Source: Fibrobacter sp.
Lineage (GTDB): Bacteria > Fibrobacterota > Fibrobacteria > Fibrobacterales > Fibrobacteraceae
Direction of reading: 5' to 3'
NCBI GenBank assembly: GCA_012523035.1
Contig: JAAYJH010000005.1
Span: 1-35,698, forward strand
DNA: 35,698 nucleotides
Part shown: in pieces, positions 1-7,609 of the stretch
How positions within the stretch are numbered: the first letter of the stretch is position 1
Layout: every line of letters starts with the position of its first letter
Notes under the pieces: generated by a model
Database searches by the model: none
What the model saw: only the letters and a program-made list of their open reading frames with translations
Told to the model about the DNA's origin: nothing
Translations under genes and position numbers: made by a program

Positions 1-185
1 ATAGCGGTCGAATTAGCTGGTCTTTTGATGAAGTGGACGAAAAACTACAGTCTATTATGAAAAATATTTTTGAAAGTGTCTATAGTGCTTCCAAAGAATT
101 TGGATCTCCAGGCAACCTTGTATTGGGGGCTAATATTGCAGGTTTCAAAAAAATTGCAGATGCTATGAAGTGGCAGGGAGTTTAA
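1..185 (+). CDS. gdhA: NADP-type glutamate dehydrogenase, 3' fragment
   Basis: Only the last 60 residues are inside the window; the reading frame enters from the left edge (first whole codon at base 3) and stops with TAA at 183-185. The tail ends in NIAGFKKIADAMKWQGV, which matches the well-known C-terminus of hexameric NADP-dependent glutamate dehydrogenases (GANIAGF.KVADAM..QG). The enzyme interconverts 2-oxoglutarate plus ammonium and glutamate in the cytoplasm and is a main ammonium-assimilation route. A strong intrinsic terminator follows 15 nt after the stop, so this gene ends its transcription unit. Family call is confident; cofactor preference is inferred from the tail type only. Confidence 0.85.
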   Translation, partial: SGRISWSFDEVDEKLQSIMKNIFESVYSASKEFGSPGNLVLGANIAGFKKIADAMKWQGV

Positions 186-199
186 TACTCTTTAACTTG

Positions 200-230
200 A
201 AAGCCCTTTCGAAGGGCTTTTTTCTTTTAA
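200..230 (+). terminator. intrinsic terminator after gdhA
   Basis: A 9-bp perfect stem (AAAGCCCTT / AAGGGCTTT) with a 3-nt TCG loop is followed directly by TTTCTTTT. Ends the glutamate dehydrogenase transcript. Confidence 0.9.
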
Positions 231-284
231 TGCGAACTATTGAGTTGTTTTAAAGGAAAAATGATTTTTTTTTAGCTAAATTCA

Positions 285-313
285 CTGACTAAAGAGAAAA
301 GTTTTACTATAAT
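285..313 (+). promoter_or_regulatory. sigma-70-type promoter for rplU-rpmA
   Basis: A perfect -10 hexamer TATAAT (308-313) lies 17 nt downstream of CTGACT (285-290, four of six matches to TTGACA). Start of transcription would be near 320, giving a leader of only about 30 nt, too short for a folded L21 leader RNA. Confidence 0.65.
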
Positions 314-351
314 TGGGTTTCCAATACAGCTATTTAAAAAAGGATATGCAA

Positions 352-849
352 ATGTATTCTATTGTTGAAACAGGTGGTTTCCAGTATAAAGTCGAGCTAG
401 GAAAAGCTTATAAAGTCCCTAGTATCGCTAGTGCTGCTGTTGGTTCTACACTGGAGCTCAAGTCCGTCCTTCTTTTCTCTAACGGAGAAGAAGTGCAAAT
501 CGGCACCCCTGTCCTGAATGACGCCTCTGTGAAAGTAGAAATACTCTCTCACGGGAAAGGCGATAAAGTGACTGTTTTTAAAAAACAGCGTCGTAAACGC
601 TACGAACGCACCAAAGGTCATCGTCAGGGCTATACCGAATTGCTCGTTACGGAAATCCGCTCCGGAACCGAATCTGCAGTAGTTGAACCTCAAGTAATTG
701 TGCGCAACCGTGCCCGCGTGGTGGCTCTTGCCAAACAAAAAGAACAAAATGTTCCTTTGACACGCCGAGAAAAAATTGCTCAAGGTATTCCAAAACCAGA
801 AAAAGTGAAAAAGAACTTTCTTCGTAAACAAAAAGAGATGGAGGCTTAA
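352..849 (+). CDS. rplU: 50S ribosomal protein L21 with long C-terminal extension
   Basis: 165 aa. Residues 1-~103 are a normal L21: start [14 protein letters not shown], the [11 protein letters not shown] block and the basic [18 protein letters not shown] rRNA-binding segment near residues 77-96. L21 is usually just over 100 aa, so about 60 extra residues follow, rich in Lys/Arg and ending RKQKEMEA. The ATG at 352 is chosen because AAAGGA sits about 7 nt upstream; an in-frame ATG at 346 is too close to that site and an upstream TTG at 313 lies on the -10 box. Two bases separate it from rpmA, the usual L21-L27 pair. The role is in 23S rRNA binding in the large subunit; the function of the extension is unknown. 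Confidence 0.95.
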   Translation: MYSIVETGGFQYKVELGKAYKVPSIASAAVGSTLELKSVLLFSNGEEVQIGTPVLNDASVKVEILSHGKGDKVTVFKKQRRKRYERTKGHRQGYTELLVTEIRSGTESAVVEPQVIVRNRARVVALAKQKEQNVPLTRREKIAQGIPKPEKVKKNFLRKQKEMEA

Positions 850-851
850 GC

Positions 852-1109
852 ATGGCACAGAAAAAAGGACAAGGATCCGTTAAAAATGGTCGTGATTCAA
901 AGCCCAAATACCTTGGTGTTAAAAAATACGCTGGTGAAGTGGTGAAAGCAGGCAATATTATTGTTCGTCAACGCGGCTCTCACTTCCATCAAGGCAATAA
1001 TGTAGGCATGGGTAGAGATTTTACTTTGTTTTCTTTGATCGATGGCAAAGTTAAATTTGAGAGACTAGACGCCAAGCGTCAAAAAGTTTCTGTATATCCA
1101 GAAGCCTAA
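852..1109 (+). CDS. rpmA: 50S ribosomal protein L27
   Basis: 85 aa, the normal family length. It opens [16 protein letters not shown] (usual MAHKKGGGS.RNGRDS) and carries the conserved IIVRQRG and [13 protein letters not shown] blocks. The N-terminus of L27 reaches the peptidyl-transferase centre in bacterial ribosomes. No N-terminal cleavage extension of the Firmicutes kind is present. Translationally linked to rplU (2-nt gap) and closed by a strong terminator. Confidence 0.97.
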   Translation: MAQKKGQGSVKNGRDSKPKYLGVKKYAGEVVKAGNIIVRQRGSHFHQGNNVGMGRDFTLFSLIDGKVKFERLDAKRQKVSVYPEA

Positions 1110-1130
1110 TTTTTTTTGAATTATTTTTAT

Positions 1131-1160
1131 AGACCAACTTATTTTAGTTGGTCTTTTTCT
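1131..1160 (+). terminator. intrinsic terminator after rpmA
   Basis: Perfect 9-bp stem AGACCAACT / AGTTGGTCT with a TATTTT loop, followed by TTTTTCTATTTT. Ends the rplU-rpmA unit. Confidence 0.92.
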
Positions 1161-1199
1161 ATTTTATAAGAATATGCTAAAAAAGGTGTTTTTGATTTT

Positions 1200-3542
1200 A
1201 TGAAAATATCGTCTTTGAAAATAGTTCTTTTGAAAAAGCTTGCCCCTTGCTTTGCTTTGTTTTTTCTATTGCTTATCTCTTGTTCAGATGATAAAGATGG
1301 GATAGAGTATTTTTTTGATAGAGAAGTGCTAGATATGTCTGTTTTGAGAGAGTGTGCCACTCCATCTACTAAAGCAGAGAACTGTTTTTTACTTCGTTTT
1401 CGTTACCCCATAGAAAGAAATAGTTTAAAACAGTTTCACCTATGGCTAGACACTTTATTTATAGATGACACCTCCAAAAGTGTGTCTTCAAAAGCCCTTC
1501 AAAATTCCATTCGATATAAATACACGAACCCTAATAATTTTGATTTTGATACCATTGATTTAACCCCATTACTAAAAGAATATTTAGATAGAGATAGCTT
1601 GCAGCTGGCTATTTGGCCCGAATATACAGATAAAAAAAGTGACGAAAAAAAAGGAAGCCTTCAAAGGATTTTTGTGCATTTTGGAGATGATTTAGCACCA
1701 TCTAGAGTGAGTTTGCAAGATTCAGTTTGGTCCACAGGAGCTGTTTTTGATTGGGCTAGACCCACAGATCAAGTTGATTTTTACAAGCCAAATGAACTTT
1801 CTGGCCCTATTGTGGGGTATAATATTGTGGTTTATGCTCAAGACAAAACAGAAGACCTTCGAAAAACTCAAGTTTTTGTGACGCATCAAGGGATCACAGA
1901 TAAGCTTGGTGATAAACTGTATAAAAGACACCATCGAATTCGTGCGGTGAGAGACTCTATATGGTTAGATTCCACCAGCCAAGAAGAATCGGTTAAAAAC
2001 TATTTGAGATTAGTAGTTCTAGATGGTGAGGGTTTTGACTTTGATAGTGCAGATGCAAATAGGTTTCGTTTGCATTTAGAAGGTCTTTTGCCTCAACGAA
2101 AATATACTATAGGAATCTCGGCTTGGGACTCGTCGGGAAACTCTTCGGGCACAGAAGGCAGCACCACTGTTGAAAACAATCAACTTTTTATGACAACCGA
2201 TCCCTTAGCTCCTTTAATGCCCGCCAAAATTTTCTCTAATCCAGACTCTATAGATTCAAAATATACTCAATTAGATAGTAACAATAGAGTTTTTATTTAT
2301 TGGAGTGAAAGTGTGGATCCCTTGCACAAAGACCACCAAATTTTAAGAGATTCTATTTTAAATATTCCTGTAGATTGTTTAGAAAAAAAATGTTTTAGAC
2401 CTGTAGAGAAATACTTAATTGATCGATTTTATAAAAATGAATGGAAGCCTATTACTTATGCTGGTGGGAGTTTGCAACGATTTTCAAAACACTATGACTT
2501 TGTCGATAATGCTATACGAGTGTCTTCTACTGGAACTTTAATCACCGACACTATCCGGTGGGTTTTACCTGGAGATTCGTTGATTTTAAGGATTCGATCG
2601 GTAGATTCATCCGGTTATTATTCTGCTGCTTTAATAGACACGCTTTTTATAAATCCTTCTCAAAATCAAGAAATGGACTGTCCTCCTGGTTTTAGTATTG
2701 TACCATCGGACACTAGTTATTTTTGTATTGAAACTTATGAGCATCGAGATGCCAATGGGATTTTTGTGAGTGGGGTATTGCACGCAGAGGCGATAGAAGC
2801 GTGTGAGTCTATGAGTGTTTCAAATTTTACGGTGGGTCTTTGTAAAGAATCGGAATGGCAAAAAGCGTGTTTGTCTGGAGGTTCTTCTACTTATGGAGTT
2901 ATAGAAGACAATGATATCCCCGCCAGTGAATACCTTTTTTCTTATTGTAATGTGGGGACTAATGATTCTAATTCGGCACGCTTTCAAGAACTTCGTGATT
3001 TTAGGTGTGCCAACCGTTTTGGTATTCGAGATTTACCTGGGCAATACCAAGAGTGGACTTTAGGAAGGTCTCCTGATACTTTAGAAGTCCTTAAAGGTTC
3101 TAGTTATAAAATATTTGCAGACATTGAAAGAGAATCTATTGCAATGTGCACCAATCGATTTTTCCCTTATTACACTCGTTTAGATTATACTCAAGATTCG
3201 GTGTTTTTGTACCTCAATGGGACAAGTGTGGACACCTCATTAGTGAAAGATTCTTTGAGAACACTGTATTCGGTTTTAACTAAAAAAGATTTTAAAGATA
3301 CTTTACAGTTTTTTAATGTGAAAAACCCTAAAACTAATAAAATCATAGGTGAAGACTATGTGTTAGTATCAGAATATAAAAAGGGTGGAGAAGATTTTAT
3401 TCAATCGATAGCTAATGGTTTAATTTACGAAGCTTCAAAAAAAGAAGCTGTGTTTTTGCTCCAGCCAAAATCTTATTTAGGAGCAGCCGCTTTTTATAAA
3501 GATGCTTCCATTAGTTTTAGGTGTTGTGCCTACCCAAAATAA
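1200..3542 (+). CDS. large lipoprotein with FN3-like and FGE/SUMF1-like domains
   Basis: 780 aa. The N-terminus is a lipoprotein signal: basic start, hydrophobic FALFFLLLIS, then the lipobox Cys at residue 28 followed by SDDKDG. Two beta-sandwich, FN3-like segments follow; the clearest motifs are YTIGISAWDSSGNSSG near 300-315 and LILRIRSVDSSGYYSAAL near 460-478. From Cys494 (CPPGFSIVPSDTSYFCIETYEH) the chain resembles the formylglycine-generating-enzyme/SUMF1 fold: CKESEWQKAC, FGIRDLPGQYQEWT, VLKGSSY and the terminal SFRCC correspond to the usual CTE.EWEKAC, YG.YDM.GNV.EW, RGGSW and GFRC. The paired active-site cysteines of true FGE are not evident, so a structural or binding role is more likely. 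It has no operon partner; its stop is 6 nt from the convergent acyl-CoA ligase. Cell-surface or periplasmic function is unknown. Confidence 0.75.
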   Translation: MKISSLKIVLLKKLAPCFALFFLLLISCSDDKDGIEYFFDREVLDMSVLRECATPSTKAENCFLLRFRYPIERNSLKQFHLWLDTLFIDDTSKSVSSKALQNSIRYKYTNPNNFDFDTIDLTPLLKEYLDRDSLQLAIWPEYTDKKSDEKKGSLQRIFVHFGDDLAPSRVSLQDSVWSTGAVFDWARPTDQVDFYKPNELSGPIVGYNIVVYAQDKTEDLRKTQVFVTHQGITDKLGDKLYKRHHRIRAVRDSIWLDSTSQEESVKNYLRLVVLDGEGFDFDSADANRFRLHLEGLLPQRKYTIGISAWDSSGNSSGTEGSTTVENNQLFMTTDPLAPLMPAKIFSNPDSIDSKYTQLDSNNRVFIYWSESVDPLHKDHQILRDSILNIPVDCLEKKCFRPVEKYLIDRFYKNEWKPITYAGGSLQRFSKHYDFVDNAIRVSSTGTLITDTIRWVLPGDSLILRIRSVDSSGYYSAALIDTLFINPSQNQEMDCPPGFSIVPSDTSYFCIETYEHRDANGIFVSGVLHAEAIEACESMSVSNFTVGLCKESEWQKACLSGGSSTYGVIEDNDIPASEYLFSYCNVGTNDSNSARFQELRDFRCANRFGIRDLPGQYQEWTLGRSPDTLEVLKGSSYKIFADIERESIAMCTNRFFPYYTRLDYTQDSVFLYLNGTSVDTSLVKDSLRTLYSVLTKKDFKDTLQFFNVKNPKTNKIIGEDYVLVSEYKKGGEDFIQSIANGLIYEASKKEAVFLLQPKSYLGAAAFYKDASISFRCCAYPK

Positions 3543-3548
3543 AACATA

Positions 3549-5309
3549 CTAATACAAGTTCTCTATAATCTCTGCATATGCAGCTTCGGTTGCTTTTCTT
3601 CGTAGTTTTAAAGTGGGAGTGAGTAAGCCTGATTCAATGGTCAAAGGGTCGGTAATCAATTGCCATTTTTGAATTTGTTCCCAATGATTAAGTTTTTTAT
3701 TGACATTGGCAATATGCCTTTCTAAAGCAGTATTTACTTTTTTGGATAGAAGAGCTTCTTGCGGGTCAAATTCTTCGAGTGTTTTTTTTAGGTAGCGTCT
3801 GGTATTTTCAAAATTCATAAAAAGGAGTGCAGAAGGGTATTTTCGATTGTTGGCAATCACCAGTGCTGCTTCTACAAACGGGTGTCTGGATATTTCTAGT
3901 TCAATAGGTAAAGGGGACACATATTTTCCAGTAGAAGTTTTTAACATTTCTTTTATACGCCCCACAATATAAATGTAACCTTCTTCGTCTATATAGGCTT
4001 CGTCTCCAGTCTTAAAATAACCATCTTCAGTAAAAATGTTTTTGTTGAGTTCACTAGAATTGTAATATCCAGAAAAAACGCTATCACCTTTGACCAAAAT
4101 TTCTTTATTTTCACTCAATTTCACTTCTAAGTGCTTCAATTTTTTACCGACAGACCCTAATTTTAAATGATTTTTATAATTCACAGAAACAACAGGTGAA
4201 GTTTCGGTCAATCCATAGCCCTCATAAACGGGAAGACCAATATTTAATAAAAATCGATTGATACTTTTATTTAAGGCACTGCTTCCAGAAATAATATATT
4301 TAAAGTTGTCTCCTATAGCCTCTCTCATTTTTTTATAGACTAATTTTTCATAAATTTTTTTAGAGAAGTGTGCTTGGAATGGGTCTATGATTTTGGCTTG
4401 ACGGATTGCCTTTTTTAAGAATAACTTTTGCAATCCAGATTTATTTTCTGCAGCGGCAGTCATTTTTTCGTAAAGTCGTTCTAAAATTCGAGGCACCACT
4501 GTGATCACAGAGGCTTTGGTGTCGTAAAGCAAAACTCCTGTATTTTGAGGATCGTCTGCGAAATACACTTGAATCCCTGCTAAGACATAATAATAGAGTA
4601 CCATCCGCTCAAAGACATGAGCAATGGGTAAAATACTTAAAGCGGTATCCACTTTTGGATCTAAATTGAAAATCTCTTGAATGGATATTAATTGAGAAAC
4701 TATATTTTTATGCGTGAGGGGCACTCCTTTGGGAGTCCCTGTAGAACCACTGGTATAGATTATAGAGAATATTTGGTCGGCTTGAATATTTTGAGCTGCA
4801 TGGTTCAACCACTCATCGGGGTTGATATTTTCTGCTAAAAGAGTAGCTTCCTCTAGTAAATCATTCCATTCTATCATATTTTCTTTTGGATTTTGAATGG
4901 GTTCTAGAGAAATAATCCACTGGAAAGAGTGGCATTTTTCTTGCAAAGCCAAGTCCAGCTCTTCTATATTTTTCACAATTAAAAACTTTACATTAGCTTC
5001 TTCGCACTGAAAACTAAAGTTTTTGGTAGAGATATTAGGAAACAAAGGGACACTAATCCCACCAACCAATTGTATAGCCAGATCGGCTATAATCCAGTGG
5101 GGAGAAGTAGGGGCAATGATCCCTACATTTTGATTCAAAGAGACTCCTCTGGATTTTAGAGCCAGACTCATTAAAAACAAATCTTTTTTTAATTGTTCTT
5201 TGGGGTAAGAAGTCCATGCATTGTTTTCTCTAAAATACCAGCCTAAAAAGCCTTTGTTTTCGCAAGTGTTCAAAAAAATACGAGCTAAATTCATGTCCAT
5301 AGTTTGCAT
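3549..5309 (-). CDS. long-chain acyl-CoA synthetase (AMP-forming)
   Basis: 586 aa from the ATG at 5309, close to the usual size of about 600. It activates fatty acids to acyl-CoA through an acyl-adenylate. Visible ANL-superfamily motifs: the phosphate loop YTSGSTGTPKGVPLTH (A3), GYGLTETSPVVS (A5), the GDEAYIDEEGYIYIVGRIKE hinge block (A7/A8), and the lysine-bearing C-terminal domain. The overall pattern fits the FAA1/FadD15 class found in many bacteria. An in-frame GTG at 5339 has no ribosome site; TTGAGA lies just before the ATG at 5309, and ATGs at 5300 and 5294 are also possible. It lies 165 nt downstream of the methyltransferase gene, with an 18-bp palindrome in that gap, so it is probably transcribed on its own. 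Chain-length preference cannot be read from sequence. Confidence 0.9.
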   Translation of the reverse strand: MQTMDMNLARIFLNTCENKGFLGWYFRENNAWTSYPKEQLKKDLFLMSLALKSRGVSLNQNVGIIAPTSPHWIIADLAIQLVGGISVPLFPNISTKNFSFQCEEANVKFLIVKNIEELDLALQEKCHSFQWIISLEPIQNPKENMIEWNDLLEEATLLAENINPDEWLNHAAQNIQADQIFSIIYTSGSTGTPKGVPLTHKNIVSQLISIQEIFNLDPKVDTALSILPIAHVFERMVLYYYVLAGIQVYFADDPQNTGVLLYDTKASVITVVPRILERLYEKMTAAAENKSGLQKLFLKKAIRQAKIIDPFQAHFSKKIYEKLVYKKMREAIGDNFKYIISGSSALNKSINRFLLNIGLPVYEGYGLTETSPVVSVNYKNHLKLGSVGKKLKHLEVKLSENKEILVKGDSVFSGYYNSSELNKNIFTEDGYFKTGDEAYIDEEGYIYIVGRIKEMLKTSTGKYVSPLPIELEISRHPFVEAALVIANNRKYPSALLFMNFENTRRYLKKTLEEFDPQEALLSKKVNTALERHIANVNKKLNHWEQIQKWQLITDPLTIESGLLTPTLKLRRKATEAAYAEIIENLY

Positions 5310-5420
5310 AAAGTATCTCAACAATAAAAGTTCACACACTAAAATAAATTGAATTTCAAAAGCTTCTAGTTGTTTTGATTGGTGTCTATAAAATCACAGA
5401 CATTCAAAATTTAATGGATG

Positions 5421-5438
5421 TGTTAAAAGCTTTTAACA
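5421..5438. promoter_or_regulatory. 18-bp perfect palindrome upstream of the acyl-CoA synthetase
   Basis: TGTTAAAAGCTTTTAACA reads the same on both strands. It lies about 112 nt upstream of the acyl-CoA synthetase start and about 36 nt past the methyltransferase stop. There is no T-run, so an operator is a better guess than a terminator. The binding protein is unknown. Confidence 0.5.
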
Positions 5439-5473
5439 AAATACTTAATTTTACTTTAAAAAACTTTAAAATA

Positions 5474-6229
5474 CTATAAAAAAGAATATCGACTACGAAT
5501 GCTAAAAGCAGTAATAGCAAAAGCACCTGCCACATTCATGCTGGCTTTTTTACCTTGCATGGGGATACTGACTTTAAGAGTGGCTAAATCCATTAGTTCT
5601 TGAGAAATACCTAGCTCTTCGTTACCCACTAAAATAAGAGCTTTTGGGGGGAAAGAAACATCAGAGACACTAGGGTAGTCTCCTGTTTCCAAAGCGATGA
5701 TTTCGTAATTGTTTTCTTTATAATACTCAATGCAAGAAATTGGAGAATCCCACCGTTGAGAAGGGATCCATTTTTCAGCACCTCTCGCTGCACTTTTCAG
5801 AGACACATGATCCATGCTAGGAGTGTAGCCACTCAAATTCACAGATTCTAAACCAAAACAGTCTATAGAACGAATAATAGAACCCACATTAAAAGCACTT
5901 CGAAGGTTGTGGATCAAAACACTATAAGGTAAAGCTTTTACCAAAGCTTCCTCTCTATCTCCAGGCTCTTGTTCTAAATACACATCTCGTTCAAAAGCGA
6001 GCCCAGCTGTGGACCTGAAACTTTTATAAAGATCGATAAGTTGAGCTTGATTTTTATTTGATAGGAGCTGTTCTTTGGGCAATTGAGCCCATTCTGCATA
6101 AAATTCGTATTCTTTTTTACATTTTGCAACATCATTGCCGAGTTGTAAAATAATCACCCTTAACAAGTCAGAGAATTTCTTTGCTTGCTTAGCCTCTGAC
6201 ATGGCTAAAAATTTTTGTTTAGTGTACAT
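5474..6229 (-). CDS. SpoU/TrmH-family RNA 2'-O-methyltransferase
   Basis: 251 aa. All three SPOUT motifs are present in order: motif 1 HNLRSAFNVGSIIRSIDCFG near 106-125, motif 2 ALILVGNEELGIS near 202-214, and motif 3 SIPMQGKKASMNVAGAFAI near 223-241, which forms the trefoil-knot SAM site. The first ~95 residues are a helical, charged extension (KQAKKFSDLLRVI...) that could be an RNA-binding arm. The enzyme methylates a ribose 2'-OH in tRNA or rRNA; the target base cannot be decided from sequence. Same strand as argF upstream (126-nt gap) and the acyl-CoA synthetase downstream. Confidence 0.88.
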   Translation of the reverse strand: MYTKQKFLAMSEAKQAKKFSDLLRVIILQLGNDVAKCKKEYEFYAEWAQLPKEQLLSNKNQAQLIDLYKSFRSTAGLAFERDVYLEQEPGDREEALVKALPYSVLIHNLRSAFNVGSIIRSIDCFGLESVNLSGYTPSMDHVSLKSAARGAEKWIPSQRWDSPISCIEYYKENNYEIIALETGDYPSVSDVSFPPKALILVGNEELGISQELMDLATLKVSIPMQGKKASMNVAGAFAITAFSIRSRYSFL

Positions 6230-6303
6230 ACTCGTTTCAACTTAAAAAATAGAAATATAAAAAAACTCTAATGGATATAGTTTTTCACATTTTAAAGGCT
6301 TGT

Positions 6304-6329
6304 TTTGAAGTCTCACACACGCCTGGCTT
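6304..6329 (+). repeat. partial copy of the dispersed 41-nt repeat
   Basis: Twenty-six nt running from TTTGAAGTCTCACACACG to CCTGGCTT are identical to the inner part of the element at 18218-18258 (there inverted). It lies between the 3' end of argF and the 5' end of the methyltransferase gene. The remaining part of the 41-nt unit (ending AGCTATACAGCA) is missing here. Confidence 0.85.
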
Positions 6330-6355
6330 TAAAATTGCAAAGTTTTAATCCTTTG

Positions 6356-7297
6356 TCACTTTTTGGAAGGCCTCATTAAATCCCACAAAATTGCTTTTTG
6401 TGCGTGTAATCGATTTTCTGCTTCTTCATAACTTAAGTTTTTTCCTCCGTCCATCACTGAATCAGTGATTTCTTCTCCACGATGAGCAGGTAAACAATGA
6501 GAAACTTTGCAGTGTGAAGGGGCCAAGTCTAAAAGAGAATCGTTGATTTGAAAGGGTAAAAAATGAGATTTCTTGGAGTCTTTGTCTTTTTCTTGACCCA
6601 TGCTCACCCATACATCAGAATATAAAATATCTGCATCTAAAACAGCTTCTTTGGGATCATGAACTACACGGTATTTAGCATTTCGTTTTTTTAATAAGTC
6701 TACGGATTCTTCGACAATCCATTTTTTTTGTTCAAAACCTTTGGGGCAAGCCAAGGTGAAATTCATGCCCAGTTTTGCGGCAAGAATAAGCAATGAATTA
6801 GCTACATTATTTCCATCTCCAATAAAGGCAATAGTTTTTCCTTCAAAAGATCCGTACTGCTCTTGAAACATTTGTGCAAAGGAAATGGCTTGGCATGGAT
6901 GAAAAGAGTCGGTGAGTGCATTAATGACTGGGATATCACCATAAAGAGCGAGTTGTTCAATCAATTCTTGTTCAAAACAGCGAACCACAAGAGCGTTCAC
7001 CCACCGAGATAGACAACGAGCCACATCCTTAATACTCTCTCTTTTTCCAAGACCAATAGAATCAGGATCTAATTGTACAGGAAAACCTCCAAATTGAGAA
7101 ATTCCCACTTGAAAAGTTGTAATGGTCCTTAGAGATGGCTTTTCAAAGAACATTCCAATAGATTGTCCTTTAAAATGATCTGAATGATTTCCAGATTGTA
7201 CCTCTGCTTTGAGTTGTCGTGCTCTCTGTAATGTTTCGAGTATCCTCTCTTCACTCCAGTCAGCAAGACGAAGTAGGTGCTTTTGGCGATCGATCAT
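6356..7297 (-). CDS. argF: ornithine carbamoyltransferase
   Basis: 313 aa. It transfers carbamoyl phosphate to ornithine to make citrulline in arginine synthesis. Carbamoyl-phosphate site FEKPSLRT (S-x-R-T form), the HPCQA block, the ornithine-type loop DVWVSMGQE and the C-terminal HCLPAHRGEE are all present; the SMG loop argues for ornithine rather than acetylornithine or aspartate as substrate. The residue after SLRT is Ile where Arg is usual (STRTR). The ATG at 7297 is preferred because TAAGGT lies 8 nt upstream; an in-frame TTG at 7360 would run through a hairpin and has no such site. argJ, another arginine gene, is 13 kb away, so the pathway is scattered. A terminator-like hairpin lies directly before the ribosome site. 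Confidence 0.93.
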   Translation of the reverse strand: MIDRQKHLLRLADWSEERILETLQRARQLKAEVQSGNHSDHFKGQSIGMFFEKPSLRTITTFQVGISQFGGFPVQLDPDSIGLGKRESIKDVARCLSRWVNALVVRCFEQELIEQLALYGDIPVINALTDSFHPCQAISFAQMFQEQYGSFEGKTIAFIGDGNNVANSLLILAAKLGMNFTLACPKGFEQKKWIVEESVDLLKKRNAKYRVVHDPKEAVLDADILYSDVWVSMGQEKDKDSKKSHFLPFQINDSLLDLAPSHCKVSHCLPAHRGEEITDSVMDGGKNLSYEEAENRLHAQKAILWDLMRPSKK

Positions 7298-7609
7298 GCT
7301 TTGTACCTTACAAATAAAAATGAAAAACCTTTGAGTGGGCTCAAAGGGTCTTCCATTCAAGTTTTAACTTTTTGTCTTAAAAAAAGTAAAATATATTAAA
7401 AAAAAGAAAAAAGCTAGTGTTAAATTCAATTTTGAATCATAATTTCAAATATTTCTTTATTTGAGGCATTGTTTTTAAGGGATATAATTTAAAAACACCA
7501 TCTTAATATGGAATTTAGTCAAATTCATAGAACTAATGAAACTTATATTTTAATCAAAAAAAAAGGGTGTTAAACTAATAAAGACTCACTCGATCTATTG
7601 AGTATGGCT
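7298..7609 (-). other. argF leader region, 312 nt without a gene
   Basis: Very AT-rich gap between the GDP-sugar reductase stop and argF. It holds three inverted repeats: a terminator-like hairpin at 7321-7347; ATTCAA/TTGAAT arms at 7424-7437 (2-nt spacer); and TGTTTTTAA/TTAAAAACA arms at 7470-7497 (10-nt spacer). A weak interrupted stem (AAGACT/AGTCTT, 7581-7617) spans the reductase stop and may serve as its terminator. No open frame with a convincing start and no clear -35/-10 pair was found. Confidence 0.5.
7321..7347 (-). terminator. terminator-like hairpin in the argF leader
   Basis: On the minus strand CCTTTGAG, loop CCCA, CTCAAAGG form a perfect 8-bp stem followed by TTTTTCATTTTTATT. 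The T-run ends just before the argF ribosome site (start codon at 7297). It could be an attenuator of argF or the distant terminator of the aro cluster; see findings. Confidence 0.65.

Noticed and set aside
397-955. Long minus-strand open frames opposite rplU
   Set aside because: Shadows of a highly conserved ribosomal gene pair on the other strand.
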